From NCBI RefSeq assembly GCF_040219335.1, contig NZ_JAVJSQ010000025.1, positions 62,001-126,000 of the forward strand: a DNA stretch of 64,000 bases, written 5' to 3'. Below are positions 44,967 through 54,252 of this stretch, piece by piece. The notes under the pieces are model-generated. The model was not told the DNA's origin. It saw nothing but the letters and a program-made list of their open reading frames with translations, and ran no database searches. Position numbers and translations under genes: made by a program. Within the stretch, counting starts at the first letter, position 1. Each line of letters opens with the position of its first letter. This DNA is from Gimesia sp. (GTDB lineage: Bacteria > Planctomycetota > Planctomycetia > Planctomycetales > Planctomycetaceae).

Positions 44967-47369
44967 ATGAAATCACCTTTTCAATCTGACCGGTTACGTC
45001 ACTTCTACAAACGAAATGCCGGGAAAATCTGGGTTTTGCAAACGGCCTTTTTGATATTGATCGGCTTCAGTATTGCCTGGTCAATGAAGGCCCCCTCTTC
45101 GGAGTCGGATCAACCTCCGAAGGAAACCGCGCATGCAGGGCATGCAAAAGCACCGCAGATCTGGACCTGCTCCATGCATCCCCAGATTCGCCGAAACGCA
45201 CCTGGCAAATGCCCGATTTGTGGTATGGAACTGGTTCCTGTGGGGCCGACGCCGGAGGGAATGCGTACGATTCAGATCAGTGAGACTGCCCGTAATCTGC
45301 TGCGAATTGAAACCACGCCTGTGGAGCGGCGTGAAGTCACAGCAAAGATTCGCATGGTGGGGAAAGTCGAGTACGACGAAACAAAGCTGGCACATATCAC
45401 GGCCTGGGTTTCAGGACGTCTGGATCGACTGTACGTCGATTTTACCGGCGTCGAGGTTAAAAAAGGCGAACATCTGGTCTATATCTACAGTGAAGAGTTG
45501 TATGCTGCCCAGGAAGAGTTGATTCAGGCACTGAAATACAAAAAAGAAGGTCCTGCGAAAACGACCAGGCTGGTGCAACCGATCGATCTCGTTGCATCTG
45601 CCCGTGAAAAGCTCAGACTGCTGGGACTGACTGCAGAGCAGATTCAGGAAATAGAAAAGCGGGGCACTCCCTCAGAACATCTCACGATTTACTCACCGAT
45701 CGGCGGCATCGTGATTAAAAAACTGAAAGAAGAAGGGGACCGCGTCCGCACCGGGGATCGAATTTATACTGTAGCCGATCTCAATCTGGTTTGGGTCAAG
45801 TTAGATGCCTACGAATCTGACCTGATCTGGCTGCATTATGGACAAAAAGTGAAATTCAAAACCGAAGCCTATCCGGGGGAGACATTCACGGGGCGGATTG
45901 CCTTCATTGATCCTGTCCTGAATGAGTCAACACGCACGGTCAAAGTCAGAGTGAATGTGCCAAATAAAGATGGCAAGCTGAAACCGGAAATGTTTGTCAG
46001 CGCCGTGGTGGAATCACAGGTGGCAACGGGAGGCCGTGTCCTCGATGAAGAACTGATGGGGAAATGGATCAGTCCCATGCATCCGGAAATTATTAAGGAT
46101 CATCCCGGGGTCTGTGATATCTGTGGAATGCCACTGGTTCGCGCTGAGACGCTGGGAGACGTTATCACACCAGAGGAAAAAAAAGACAAACCATTGGTGA
46201 TTCCTGTATCAGCAGCTCTGGTTACGGGGACAAGAGCGATTGTTTATGTCGAAGTTCCTACAGCCAGCAAGCCGACCTATGAAGGGCGGGAAATCGTTCT
46301 GGGCCCGCGTGCTGGAAATTATTACATTGTCAGGAATGGTTTGAGAGAAGGTGAACTTGTCGTCACGAATGGCAACTTCCAGTTGGATAGTGCTCTGCAG
46401 ATCTCTGCTAAACCGTCCATGATGACACCCGAAGGCGGCGGTGGAGGAGGACATCACCACGGCGGCAGCAGTTCCAGCAACAAAAAGATGGAACAGAAAC
46501 AGTCGCAGTCACAGACAATGTCTCTGCCACCCCAGTTTCAGCAACAACTCAGCAGAGTACTTCAAGCCTCCGATGCCGTTACTGCGGCCATTGAAAAATC
46601 GGAACTGACTCAAGTGCGTGCGGCATTCGAGCAACTGGGACAGGCCCTGCAGCAGACAGATACCAAACTACTGACGGGACATGCCGCTATGCTGTGGGGG
46701 GAATTTTCCATGTTGCTGTCAAATGACGCGGTTGAAGGCGGCGATGTTCTATCGCTGGAAGAGGCAGATCAGGTCTATGCCAAACTGAAACGGCATATAC
46801 AACGTGTGCGTGCCCAGTTTGGAATGAATCATACAAATCACGAAAACAGCGCTAAGGACATTGAAGTACCTGCTGAATTTCAGACTGAATTAGCACCGTT
46901 ACTGAGCTTTTATTTTACCCTCTCAGATTTTCTGGCATCCGATCAGGAACAGAAAGCACTTGGGGCTGGTTCGAAGTTGAAGCAGATACTCGGTTCGATT
47001 CAGAGTTCCGCTTTGCAGGGAGATGCTCTGAGATACTGGAATCAGGAAGCTGCCAATCTCGCCGGGATTGCCGATCAGTTTAAGCTGGCAAAGGACCTGA
47101 AGTCGCTGCGCAAGTCCTTCGCATTGCTTTCCCAGGAAATCCTGGTGCTGGTGAAGACTTTTGATCTTGCCCGCCAGCCGCCCCTGTATGAACTGCATTG
47201 TCCGATGGCCTTTCAGGGGCGGGGAGCGATCTGGTTGCAGCGCGATACTGAGGTCAAAAATCCATATTTTGGGACGTCGATGCTAAAGTGTGCGGATCGA
47301 GTGGTCCCGATCGCTAGAGAGCAACTTCAGGAAAAACCAATCGAACACAAGGGACATGACCATCAGTAA
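44967..47369 (+). CDS. cusB: CusB-type adaptor, second system, with long C-terminal metal region
   Basis: 800 residues, about twice E. coli CusB. A membrane anchor (~22-42) is followed by a heavy-metal-binding module (WTCSMHPQIRRNAPG, CPICGMELVP, ~66-93), the adaptor body, and a second module (WISPMHPEIIKDHPG, CDICGMPLV, ~365-395) whose first cysteine is Ser. A glycine/histidine patch (GGGGGGHHHGGSSSS, ~490) leads to a ~300-residue helical C-terminal region ending in a DUF3347-like segment (HCPMAFQGRGAIWLQ, ~744; MLKCADRV). It lies 38 bases after the anti-sigma gene and 44 before cusA. It should join the second CusA to an outer membrane duct and bind metal at several sites. Confidence 0.94.
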   Translation: MKSPFQSDRLRHFYKRNAGKIWVLQTAFLILIGFSIAWSMKAPSSESDQPPKETAHAGHAKAPQIWTCSMHPQIRRNAPGKCPICGMELVPVGPTPEGMRTIQISETARNLLRIETTPVERREVTAKIRMVGKVEYDETKLAHITAWVSGRLDRLYVDFTGVEVKKGEHLVYIYSEELYAAQEELIQALKYKKEGPAKTTRLVQPIDLVASAREKLRLLGLTAEQIQEIEKRGTPSEHLTIYSPIGGIVIKKLKEEGDRVRTGDRIYTVADLNLVWVKLDAYESDLIWLHYGQKVKFKTEAYPGETFTGRIAFIDPVLNESTRTVKVRVNVPNKDGKLKPEMFVSAVVESQVATGGRVLDEELMGKWISPMHPEIIKDHPGVCDICGMPLVRAETLGDVITPEEKKDKPLVIPVSAALVTGTRAIVYVEVPTASKPTYEGREIVLGPRAGNYYIVRNGLREGELVVTNGNFQLDSALQISAKPSMMTPEGGGGGGHHHGGSSSSNKKMEQKQSQSQTMSLPPQFQQQLSRVLQASDAVTAAIEKSELTQVRAAFEQLGQALQQTDTKLLTGHAAMLWGEFSMLLSNDAVEGGDVLSLEEADQVYAKLKRHIQRVRAQFGMNHTNHENSAKDIEVPAEFQTELAPLLSFYFTLSDFLASDQEQKALGAGSKLKQILGSIQSSALQGDALRYWNQEAANLAGIADQFKLAKDLKSLRKSFALLSQEILVLVKTFDLARQPPLYELHCPMAFQGRGAIWLQRDTEVKNPYFGTSMLKCADRVVPIAREQLQEKPIEHKGHDHQ

Positions 47370-47413
47370 ATATTGTTGGCAAACATGGTCTCTCCGTTTC
47401 GACAGGAAAACAG

Positions 47414-50400
47414 ATGGTGACTGAATCCGAAAATGTAAACTTGAACCAGGATGAACCGAAATCGATTCTCGAAAAGGTCATCTGGTTCAGTCTGAACAAC
47501 AAGCTGGTAGTCAGCTTACTGGTCATCGCGATTCTTGGCTGGGGCGCGTTGGTTGCCCCCTTCGACTGGGATCTGGGGGGACTGCCGAGAAGTCCTGTCC
47601 CCGTGGATGCCATCCCTGATATTGGTGAGAACCAGCAGATTGTTTTCAGTCAATGGATGGGCAGGTCGCCCCAGGATGTGGAAGACCAGATTGGATATCC
47701 CCTCACGGTGGCACTGCTCGGGATTCCCGAAGTCAAAACCATCCGCAGTTACTCGATGTTTGGTTTTTCAACGATCTACGTGATTTTTAATGAGAAGGCG
47801 GAATTCTACTGGTCTCGCTCCCGCGTGCTGGAAAAACTGAACAGTTTGCCTCCGGATACTCTCCCGGAGGGCGTTCAACCGACACTGGGGCCTGATGCCA
47901 CCGCCCTGGGACAGATCTTCTGGTATACGCTCGAAGGCCATGATCCGGATGGCAATGTCGTTGGAGGGTGGGATCTGCGCGAGCTGCGTACGGCACAGGA
48001 CTGGTATGTGCGTTACGCTCTGGCTTCGGCGGAAGGGATCAGCGAAGTTGCTTCGATCGGTGGTTTCGTTCAGGAATACCAGATCGACGTTGACCCCGAT
48101 GCAATGCGGGCAAACAAGGTGAGCCTGGAACAGGTTTTTAATGCCGTACGCATGTCAAATGTGGACGTGGGGGCGCGTACTATTGAATTAAACAAGGCAG
48201 AATATGTCATCCGCGGTCTGGGATTTGTCGAAAATATTGGCGACCTTGAGAAGACGGTCCTGAAGGTCAGCGACAACGTACCCATCACTGTCAAGGATGT
48301 CGCTACCGTCTCACTGGGGCCCGCTCTCAGACGTGGCGCGCTGGACAAAGAGGGTGCAGAAGCCGTAGGGGGAGTTTGCGTCGTTCGGTATGGATACAAT
48401 CCGCTTGAAGCAATCAAAAATGTGAAAGAAAAAGTTGCGGAAGTATCTGTGGGGCTCCCGAGCAAGGTTTTAATTGACTTCAAGAAGATAACTCCTGACA
48501 AGATTACAGAGTATGCCCGACAGCATCACTTTGATGCCTATCAAAACGATCAGTTGAATGATAAAGCCTGGGTTCAGCATTTAAGGTCCCTGGAACGCAG
48601 TGAGTGGCCAGAGTGGGCTACCATCAGCCAGATTACGGTCGTTCCGTTTTATGACCGTACAGGGTTAATTTATGAAACGCTGGGGACCCTGAACACCGCA
48701 CTCACTGAGGAAATCCTGGTCACGATCATCGTCATTCTGATCAGTGTGATGCATTTGCGGAGTTCAGTTTTAATCAGTGCCCTGTTACCACTGGCTGTGC
48801 TCATGTGCTTTATTGCCATGAAAACACTGGGGGTCGATGCAAATATTGTTGCCCTGTCCGGCATCGCCATCGCCATAGGTACAATGGTCGATATGGGGAT
48901 CATTCTCTGTGAAAATATCCTGAAACAACTGGATGAAGCTGGTCCGGATGCTGACCGTCTGAAAGTGATTTACAATGCTACCCGCGAAGTCGCCAGTGCT
49001 GTCCTCACTGCTGTGTCTACTACCGTTATCAGCTTTCTGCCCGTATTTACCATGATTGGGGCTGAAGGTAAGCTATTTAAGCCGCTCGCATTTACGAAAA
49101 CCTTTGCCTTGATTTCCTCCGTCATTGTCGCACTGACGATTATTCCTCCCGCTGCCCATATTCTGTTTAGAGGAAAAGTTCACTCAACCTCAATCAAGCG
49201 TTTTCTTCCCTGGAGCCTGGTTATTCTTGGCATGCTGATTGTTCTGCTGGCTATCCTGAATATGCTCCCTATGGAAAATACTGGTTTCATCGGACGTTTC
49301 TCACTTCCCTGGTGGGTTGGAGCAATCGTACTGGGGCTGGGGGTGTACAATTTAATGGAACACCGAATTCCCGAACGCCTGCGCCAATTTGGGCCCCTGG
49401 CCGCAAACTACCTGGCCGTACTGGTGGTCGGCTTGATTCTAACCGAACACTGGCTCCCCCTGGGACCAGATAAAGGTTTTAGTCAAAATCTGATGTTCGT
49501 GACGCTGTTAATTGGTGGACTGCTGGCCTTCTTTCAATTCTTCCAGCGCGTCTTATATGAACCGCTGCTCCGCTGGTGTCTGAAAAACAAACTGCTCTTT
49601 CTTTCCATTCCAACACTGATCCTGTTTCTGGGCGGTTGTGCCTGGTTGGGCTTTGACCGTGTGTTCGGATTCGTTCCTGAACCAGTTCGTAACACAGCTC
49701 CGTGGAAAAGTATGGCAGCGACATTTCCGGGATTAGGTAAAGAGTTTATGCCACCATTAGATGAAGGCTCTTTCCTGTATATGCCAACAACGATGCCTCA
49801 TGCCTCTATTGGCGAATCAATGGATGTACTGCAGCTGCAGGATAAACTGTTGATTTCTATCCCCGAAGTGGAATCGGTTGTGGGGAAGGTCGGTCGAGTA
49901 GACAGTCCTCTCGATCCCGCTCCGATTTCCATGATTGAAACCATCATTACATACAAGACTGAGTATAAATCGGATCAACAGGGGCATCGTATCAAGTATC
50001 GATATGATCCAGTCAAAAATGAATTTGTCCGAGATAAAAATGGAAAGCTGATCGAAGATTCTGGTGGGCGTCCTTATCGTCAGTGGCGAGAACATATAAA
50101 GTCACCGAATGATATCTGGAAGGAAATCACCGACGCTGCCAGTTTGCCTGGGGCAACATCAGCTCCTAAACTGCAACCCATTGCCGCGCGGATTGTCATG
50201 CTGCAAAGTGGTATGCGTGCCCCGATGGGACTCAAGATCAAAGGTCCCGATTTACAAACGATTGAACGCGTGGCTCTGGATATTGAACGACTGCTCAAAC
50301 AGGTTCCTTCAGTAGAAGAGTCTGCTGTGATTGCTGATCGTATTGTCGGAAAACCATATCTGGAGATCGACATCGATCGCGATGCGATTAAGAGATATGG

Positions 50401-51430
50401 ATTACATATCCGCTCTGTTCAGGATGTGATTGAGGTCGCTATAGGCGGTAGGAGGATTACGACAACAGTCGAAGGCCGTGAACGCTACCCGGTCCGTGTG
50501 CGTTATGCCCGTGAATTGCGGGATGAAATTGAAACATTGGGCCGTATTCTGGTTCCCACACCCACTGGCGCGCAGATCCCACTCGAGCAACTCGCCGAAA
50601 TACGCTATACCCGTGGACCTCAGGTGATTAAAAGCGAAGACACTTTCCTTTTGGGCTATGTCTTGTTCGACATGAAACCGGGGAATGCCGAAGTCGATGT
50701 TGTGGAAGACTGCCAGCGATTCCTGAAACAAAAAATACAAACCGGAGAATTGGTTCTCCCGCCAGGTGTGAGTTACAGCTTTGCCGGCAGTTATGAGAAT
50801 CAGATCCGCTCACAGAAGACTTTGATGATAGTACTGCCCTTGGCGCTGTTCGTGATTTTCCTGATCTTATACTTCCAGTTCAGTTCGGTCATCACGACCT
50901 CGCTGGTCTTCAGTGGGATTTTGATCGCCTGGTCGGGGGGCTTCATCATGCTCTGGCTATATGGACAACCCTGGTTTTTGGATTTTCAACTGTTCGATAC
51001 CAGTATGCGCTCTCTGTTCCAGGTGCATCAAATCAATCTGAGCGTTGCTGTCTGGGTCGGATTCCTGGCCCTGTTCGGGATTGCCACTGATGATGGCGTC
51101 GTCATTACCACTTACCTCGACCAGAGTTTTCGTAAACGCAGGATCGGTTCTGCCAGGGAAGCGCGAGATGCCACTCTGGCTGCAGGCTTAAGGCGTGCCA
51201 GGCCCTGCTTAATGACCACGGCCACAACCATTCTGGCTCTGATTCCTGTCCTGACATCCACGGGGCGGGGCTCTGACATCATGGTCCCCATGGCGATCCC
51301 CAGTTTCGGGGGCATGCTCATCGAAATCATGACCATGCTGGTCGTACCGGTGCTTTACTGCAGTGTTATGGAGTGGAAGTTGAAATGGGGAATCGAAGAT
51401 CCCCGTTTTGAGGAGAATGCTCAATCTTAA
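47414..51430 (+). CDS. cusA: CusA-type heavy-metal RND pump, second system, enlarged
   Basis: 1338 residues, ~290 more than E. coli CusA. Core features are intact: the TM4 segment AIAIGTMVDMGIILCEN and the three methionines aligning with the E. coli Cu(I)/Ag(I) site, Met790 (FLYMPTT), Met840 (ISMIETI) and Met929 (RIVMLQSG). Two insertions stand out: ~130 residues with four or five hydrophobic segments (~588-718) before the second half, and ~40 charged residues (~845-890) in the porter loop between Met840 and Met929. The TM4 segment ends LCEN instead of LEN-type hydrophobics. Expression with the sigma/anti-sigma pair is implied by the gene order. Confidence 0.95.
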   Translation: MVTESENVNLNQDEPKSILEKVIWFSLNNKLVVSLLVIAILGWGALVAPFDWDLGGLPRSPVPVDAIPDIGENQQIVFSQWMGRSPQDVEDQIGYPLTVALLGIPEVKTIRSYSMFGFSTIYVIFNEKAEFYWSRSRVLEKLNSLPPDTLPEGVQPTLGPDATALGQIFWYTLEGHDPDGNVVGGWDLRELRTAQDWYVRYALASAEGISEVASIGGFVQEYQIDVDPDAMRANKVSLEQVFNAVRMSNVDVGARTIELNKAEYVIRGLGFVENIGDLEKTVLKVSDNVPITVKDVATVSLGPALRRGALDKEGAEAVGGVCVVRYGYNPLEAIKNVKEKVAEVSVGLPSKVLIDFKKITPDKITEYARQHHFDAYQNDQLNDKAWVQHLRSLERSEWPEWATISQITVVPFYDRTGLIYETLGTLNTALTEEILVTIIVILISVMHLRSSVLISALLPLAVLMCFIAMKTLGVDANIVALSGIAIAIGTMVDMGIILCENILKQLDEAGPDADRLKVIYNATREVASAVLTAVSTTVISFLPVFTMIGAEGKLFKPLAFTKTFALISSVIVALTIIPPAAHILFRGKVHSTSIKRFLPWSLVILGMLIVLLAILNMLPMENTGFIGRFSLPWWVGAIVLGLGVYNLMEHRIPERLRQFGPLAANYLAVLVVGLILTEHWLPLGPDKGFSQNLMFVTLLIGGLLAFFQFFQRVLYEPLLRWCLKNKLLFLSIPTLILFLGGCAWLGFDRVFGFVPEPVRNTAPWKSMAATFPGLGKEFMPPLDEGSFLYMPTTMPHASIGESMDVLQLQDKLLISIPEVESVVGKVGRVDSPLDPAPISMIETIITYKTEYKSDQQGHRIKYRYDPVKNEFVRDKNGKLIEDSGGRPYRQWREHIKSPNDIWKEITDAASLPGATSAPKLQPIAARIVMLQSGMRAPMGLKIKGPDLQTIERVALDIERLLKQVPSVEESAVIADRIVGKPYLEIDIDRDAIKRYGLHIRSVQDVIEVAIGGRRITTTVEGRERYPVRVRYARELRDEIETLGRILVPTPTGAQIPLEQLAEIRYTRGPQVIKSEDTFLLGYVLFDMKPGNAEVDVVEDCQRFLKQKIQTGELVLPPGVSYSFAGSYENQIRSQKTLMIVLPLALFVIFLILYFQFSSVITTSLVFSGILIAWSGGFIMLWLYGQPWFLDFQLFDTSMRSLFQVHQINLSVAVWVGFLALFGIATDDGVVITTYLDQSFRKRRIGSAREARDATLAAGLRRARPCLMTTATTILALIPVLTSTGRGSDIMVPMAIPSFGGMLIEIMTMLVVPVLYCSVMEWKLKWGIEDPRFEENAQS

Positions 51431-51474
51431 AAGCTCGAGAGATTATCCTCACTAAACTACCGCAAGGAGAAGAC

Positions 51475-51512
51475 TGCGATTGAAGACGACATGACTCCAC
51501 TTCAATCGCAGA
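51475..51512. terminator. 12-base inverted repeat between convergent genes
   Basis: CTGCGATTGAAG (51475-51486) and CTTCAATCGCAG (51501-51512) are perfect inverted repeats with a 14-base loop, 45 bases after the cusA stop. No T-run follows directly. It may be a 3'-end hairpin of the + strand transcript. Confidence 0.55.
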
Positions 51513-51543
51513 AGCAACTTCTCACCTCGAACAGGTTAAACAA

Positions 51544-51586
51544 CAGGATCGTATAAAGATCCTGTCTCTTAAAAAGTATTTTTTAA
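51544..51586 (+). terminator. Hairpin and T-run, probable terminator
   Basis: ACAGGATC (51544-51551) and GATCCTGT (51559-51566) form an eight-base stem with loop GTATAAA; T-rich sequence follows up to 51586. With the preceding inverted repeat it separates the convergent cusA and HMA-MauE genes. Confidence 0.6.
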
Positions 51587-51595
51587 CTTGCCGTC

Positions 51596-52393
51596 CTACC
51601 ACAGCATGAACAGGGCCATCAGGATCATCACACTGTTTTCAATGATCGTGACCGCGGACATGGGCAGGTTAAACACGGTTCCCAGACAGGCGCATTGAAT
51701 TGCCTGACGTTTACGTACGGCTTGCAGCACGCCAATCAGTCCGACTCCCATCACAAGAGCTGTGGCAGCGTTTATCAGAGCCGGCGCCCAGCCGAAAATA
51801 AATGCGATCCCCAGTGAAAATTCAAGAAACGGATAGAGTAACGCGTACAGACGCGACCGTTTTGCCACAATATCATAGGTCGCAAAGGCATCGGCGAACT
51901 TGCTGACATCAAGCAGCTTGAAGAAGGCAAATCCCAGGAAAAAACAGCCCATAAAGAAACGCAGGAAGTTTCCCCAGACCCAGCCCGATGCTTGTGCTGA
52001 GGCTAAGATCGCGGCTGCACCACATACATAAAATACAACCAGCAGCAGCGGCTTATAGGTACTGAGTTTGAAATGATGTTTCTCCTCTGGAGGCTGAATC
52101 TGCTCCAGCCTGGGAGTCGCCTTTAAGTCCTTCTGTTTTAGAACAGGCTTTGCCTCAAACCCGGCTCCCTCTACAACCGCGATAAGTTTCTCGACAGGAT
52201 CTTCCCCCTGCATTTTGGCTGTGACAGTTTTTAATTCACTGGAAAGGTCTGCTTCCCACTCCTGTATCTCAATAGTCTGATCCAGCACAGGTCGTAATTT
52301 ACTTAAACAGGATTGGCACTTCATATTTGTCGATACGGTCACCTCTTGAAGGTGATCTTCCTGCTTCACCATTGTCATCTTTTTGTTCTCCAT
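51596..52393 (-). CDS. HMA-type metal-binding domain fused to MauE/DoxX-like membrane domain
   Basis: 265 residues. An N-terminal HMA-like ferredoxin fold (~15-80) has the metal motif MKCQSC. A linker leads to four hydrophobic helices (~113-262) with the CACLG motif near the end, typical of MauE/DoxX-like proteins. GGAG lies nine bases before an internal ATG (52378), so translation may begin there (MTMVKQ) and not at 52393. It begins 16 bases after the merR stop and is probably the regulator's main target. By analogy with mer-type uptake proteins it could move metal or thiol redox equivalents across the inner membrane; that is inference. Confidence 0.85.
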   Translation of the reverse strand: MENKKMTMVKQEDHLQEVTVSTNMKCQSCLSKLRPVLDQTIEIQEWEADLSSELKTVTAKMQGEDPVEKLIAVVEGAGFEAKPVLKQKDLKATPRLEQIQPPEEKHHFKLSTYKPLLLVVFYVCGAAAILASAQASGWVWGNFLRFFMGCFFLGFAFFKLLDVSKFADAFATYDIVAKRSRLYALLYPFLEFSLGIAFIFGWAPALINAATALVMGVGLIGVLQAVRKRQAIQCACLGTVFNLPMSAVTIIENSVMILMALFMLW

Positions 52394-52409
52394 ATTTCAA
52401 ATAACAGGT

Positions 52410-52814
52410 TTATTTGTTCGGGGATGTAATTGATTCGATGATCGGACAGTCAGACAGAGTACCTCGTCCACTGCACTTTTCATGCAGAGTCTCAAGGGTT
52501 GACGCCAAGCGTTGCAAATCATCAATTTTCTGATGGATTTCAACCAGTTTCTGTCCAGCCAGTTGCTTGACCTCTCTCTTGGATGAATGAGGACTGTCCG
52601 CGAGATGCAGTAACTGTCCGACTTCAGCGAGAGTAAACCCGAGTTCCTGGGCACGTTTGATAAACTTGATCCTGTCAATCACATCCGGCGGATATTCCCG
52701 GAATGAGGACAGCGCGACGGGCTGTTTGACCAACCCCTTCCGTTCATAAAACCGCACTGTCTCTACACCAACCCCTGCTGCCTGGGCGACTCGTCCGATT
52801 GTCAACTTACTCAT
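52410..52814 (-). CDS. MerR-family metal-responsive regulator
   Basis: 134 residues. The winged-helix start (LTIGRVAQAAGVGVETVRFY) and coupling helix are standard. The C-terminal metal loop has Cys114 and Cys123 (CSGRGTLSDC) with an eight-residue spacing, as in MerR and ZntR. The position of the third ligand Cys in divalent-metal sensors is Ser77 here (LADSPHSS), the residue found in Cu(I)/Ag(I)/Au(I) sensors such as CueR. AGGAGG lies seven bases before the ATG. It is co-directional with the HMA-MauE gene and likely activates its own promoter on metal binding. Confidence 0.93.
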   Translation of the reverse strand: MSKLTIGRVAQAAGVGVETVRFYERKGLVKQPVALSSFREYPPDVIDRIKFIKRAQELGFTLAEVGQLLHLADSPHSSKREVKQLAGQKLVEIHQKIDDLQRLASTLETLHEKCSGRGTLSDCPIIESITSPNK

Positions 52815-52833
52815 ATTTCAACCTCCTGCGAGT

Positions 52834-52865
52834 ATTATAGACCCTGTACCATGGTACGGGGTCAA
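52834..52865 (-). promoter_or_regulatory. MerR-type promoter and operator
   Basis: On the - strand TTGACC (52865-52860) and TATAAT (52839-52834) are separated by 20 bases, the long spacer that needs MerR-type DNA distortion. The spacer is centred on a near-perfect palindrome: GACCCCGTACC and its partner GGTACAGGGTC around AT, with one mismatch pair. It lies 20 bases before the regulator's ATG, so the regulator controls itself and the HMA-MauE gene. Confidence 0.9.
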
Positions 52866-52932
52866 GGGGAGGTTCTAGCAAGCATAAAAGAATGATGAAA
52901 TATGTCGGGCTTTCGAGTTCCACTCGACATCG

Positions 52933-54252
52933 TTAACTGTCAGTTTGACTGAAGTTAAGAAAAAGCCAGACACCGAGGAATATTAAGCTCAATCCGGCAA
53001 GGGAAACGTAAATCACCAGCATGTCTGTCTGAGCTTTGACAACCAGAAACGCCCCTAAAACGACGACGTCCAATATTATGGCCGTGATTAAGACGAGGCT
53101 ATTGGCCTCTACGTCTTTGCGCAGGTGATAAAATACTCCCCAATGGATGGCGATATCCATGATGATATAGAAGATGGCTCCCAACGAGGCGATACGGCTT
53201 AAATCAAAGAAAACCGTTAATAGCATGGCCATAATAACGGTATACACCAATGTGTGCTTTTGGATGCTACCAGGCATGCCAAAATGTGAGTGTGGCACTA
53301 ATTTCATGTCTGTGAGCATTGCCAGCATACGTGAAACCGCAAACACACTGGCAATCACACCAGATACAGTGGCGATAATCGCAAACAATACGGTAAACCA
53401 TAAGCCGTAATCTCCGAATGCAGGCCGAGCGGCTTCTGCAAGAGAGTAATCTTTCGCTTTGATAATTTCATCGACCGTCAGGCTTCCCCCCACAGCCAAC
53501 GTCACAAGCATATATAGGATCAGACAGAGGACTATCGAAATGATGATGGCTCGTCCTACATTTTTGTGAGGATTTTTTAGCTCTCCGCCGCTATTTGTAA
53601 TCGTAGTAAATCCCTTGTAGGCCAGAATGGCGAGCGCCACTGCTCCTAGAAATTCGCCTGGGCCTGCGCCGGTTTTATCAGTTGAAGAAGAACTTTCGAA
53701 AGAAAAGCCGGAAGCCCACAATCCCCCGATCGCAAAGACGACAATCCCACCAATTTTGATAAATGCGGTGAAAAATGATAACTTTTGTATGTATTCGTTG
53801 CTTAAGATATTCACCAGAAAAGCAAATGCGAGCAAGCCGACTCCGAGAGCGACCACCAACCAGCTATATTCGCCGAAATTGAAGAGTTGCAGTGTGTAAG
53901 TACCGAAGGTTTTAGCGACCAGACTCTCATTGATGATCATGGAAAAGTACATCAGCAACGCAAAGGCGCCTGTGAGCGTTGTTTTACCGTAAGCTTTCTC
54001 AAGGAACATGGCAATTCCACCTGCGGATGGATAAGCATTTGCCATTTTTACATAGGAATAGGCGCTGAATGATGCCACGATTGCTGCTGCCAGAAATGCT
54101 AGTGGGAACCAATGTTTCGCCAGCTCAGCCACTTGACCGGTCAGAGCAAAAATACCAGCGCCAATCATCACTCCCGTGCCCATCGCAACTGCACCCGCCA
54201 AAGTCAGACTGTCCTTTTTATACTCGGATGCATGCTCGCCAGAATGTTCCAT
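52933..54252 (-). CDS. APC-family amino acid/polyamine permease
   Basis: 439 residues, about twelve membrane helices. The N-terminal helix has the APC substrate motif GTGVMIGAGIFALTGQVAEL, and the fifth-to-sixth helix region LAILAYKGFTTITNSGGELK is typical. No extra domain. It is transcribed towards merR but ends before merR's own promoter. The substrate is not evident; the link with metal resistance may be accidental or through export or uptake of a metal-binding amino acid. Confidence 0.92.
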   Translation of the reverse strand: MEHSGEHASEYKKDSLTLAGAVAMGTGVMIGAGIFALTGQVAELAKHWFPLAFLAAAIVASFSAYSYVKMANAYPSAGGIAMFLEKAYGKTTLTGAFALLMYFSMIINESLVAKTFGTYTLQLFNFGEYSWLVVALGVGLLAFAFLVNILSNEYIQKLSFFTAFIKIGGIVVFAIGGLWASGFSFESSSSTDKTGAGPGEFLGAVALAILAYKGFTTITNSGGELKNPHKNVGRAIIISIVLCLILYMLVTLAVGGSLTVDEIIKAKDYSLAEAARPAFGDYGLWFTVLFAIIATVSGVIASVFAVSRMLAMLTDMKLVPHSHFGMPGSIQKHTLVYTVIMAMLLTVFFDLSRIASLGAIFYIIMDIAIHWGVFYHLRKDVEANSLVLITAIILDVVVLGAFLVVKAQTDMLVIYVSLAGLSLIFLGVWLFLNFSQTDS

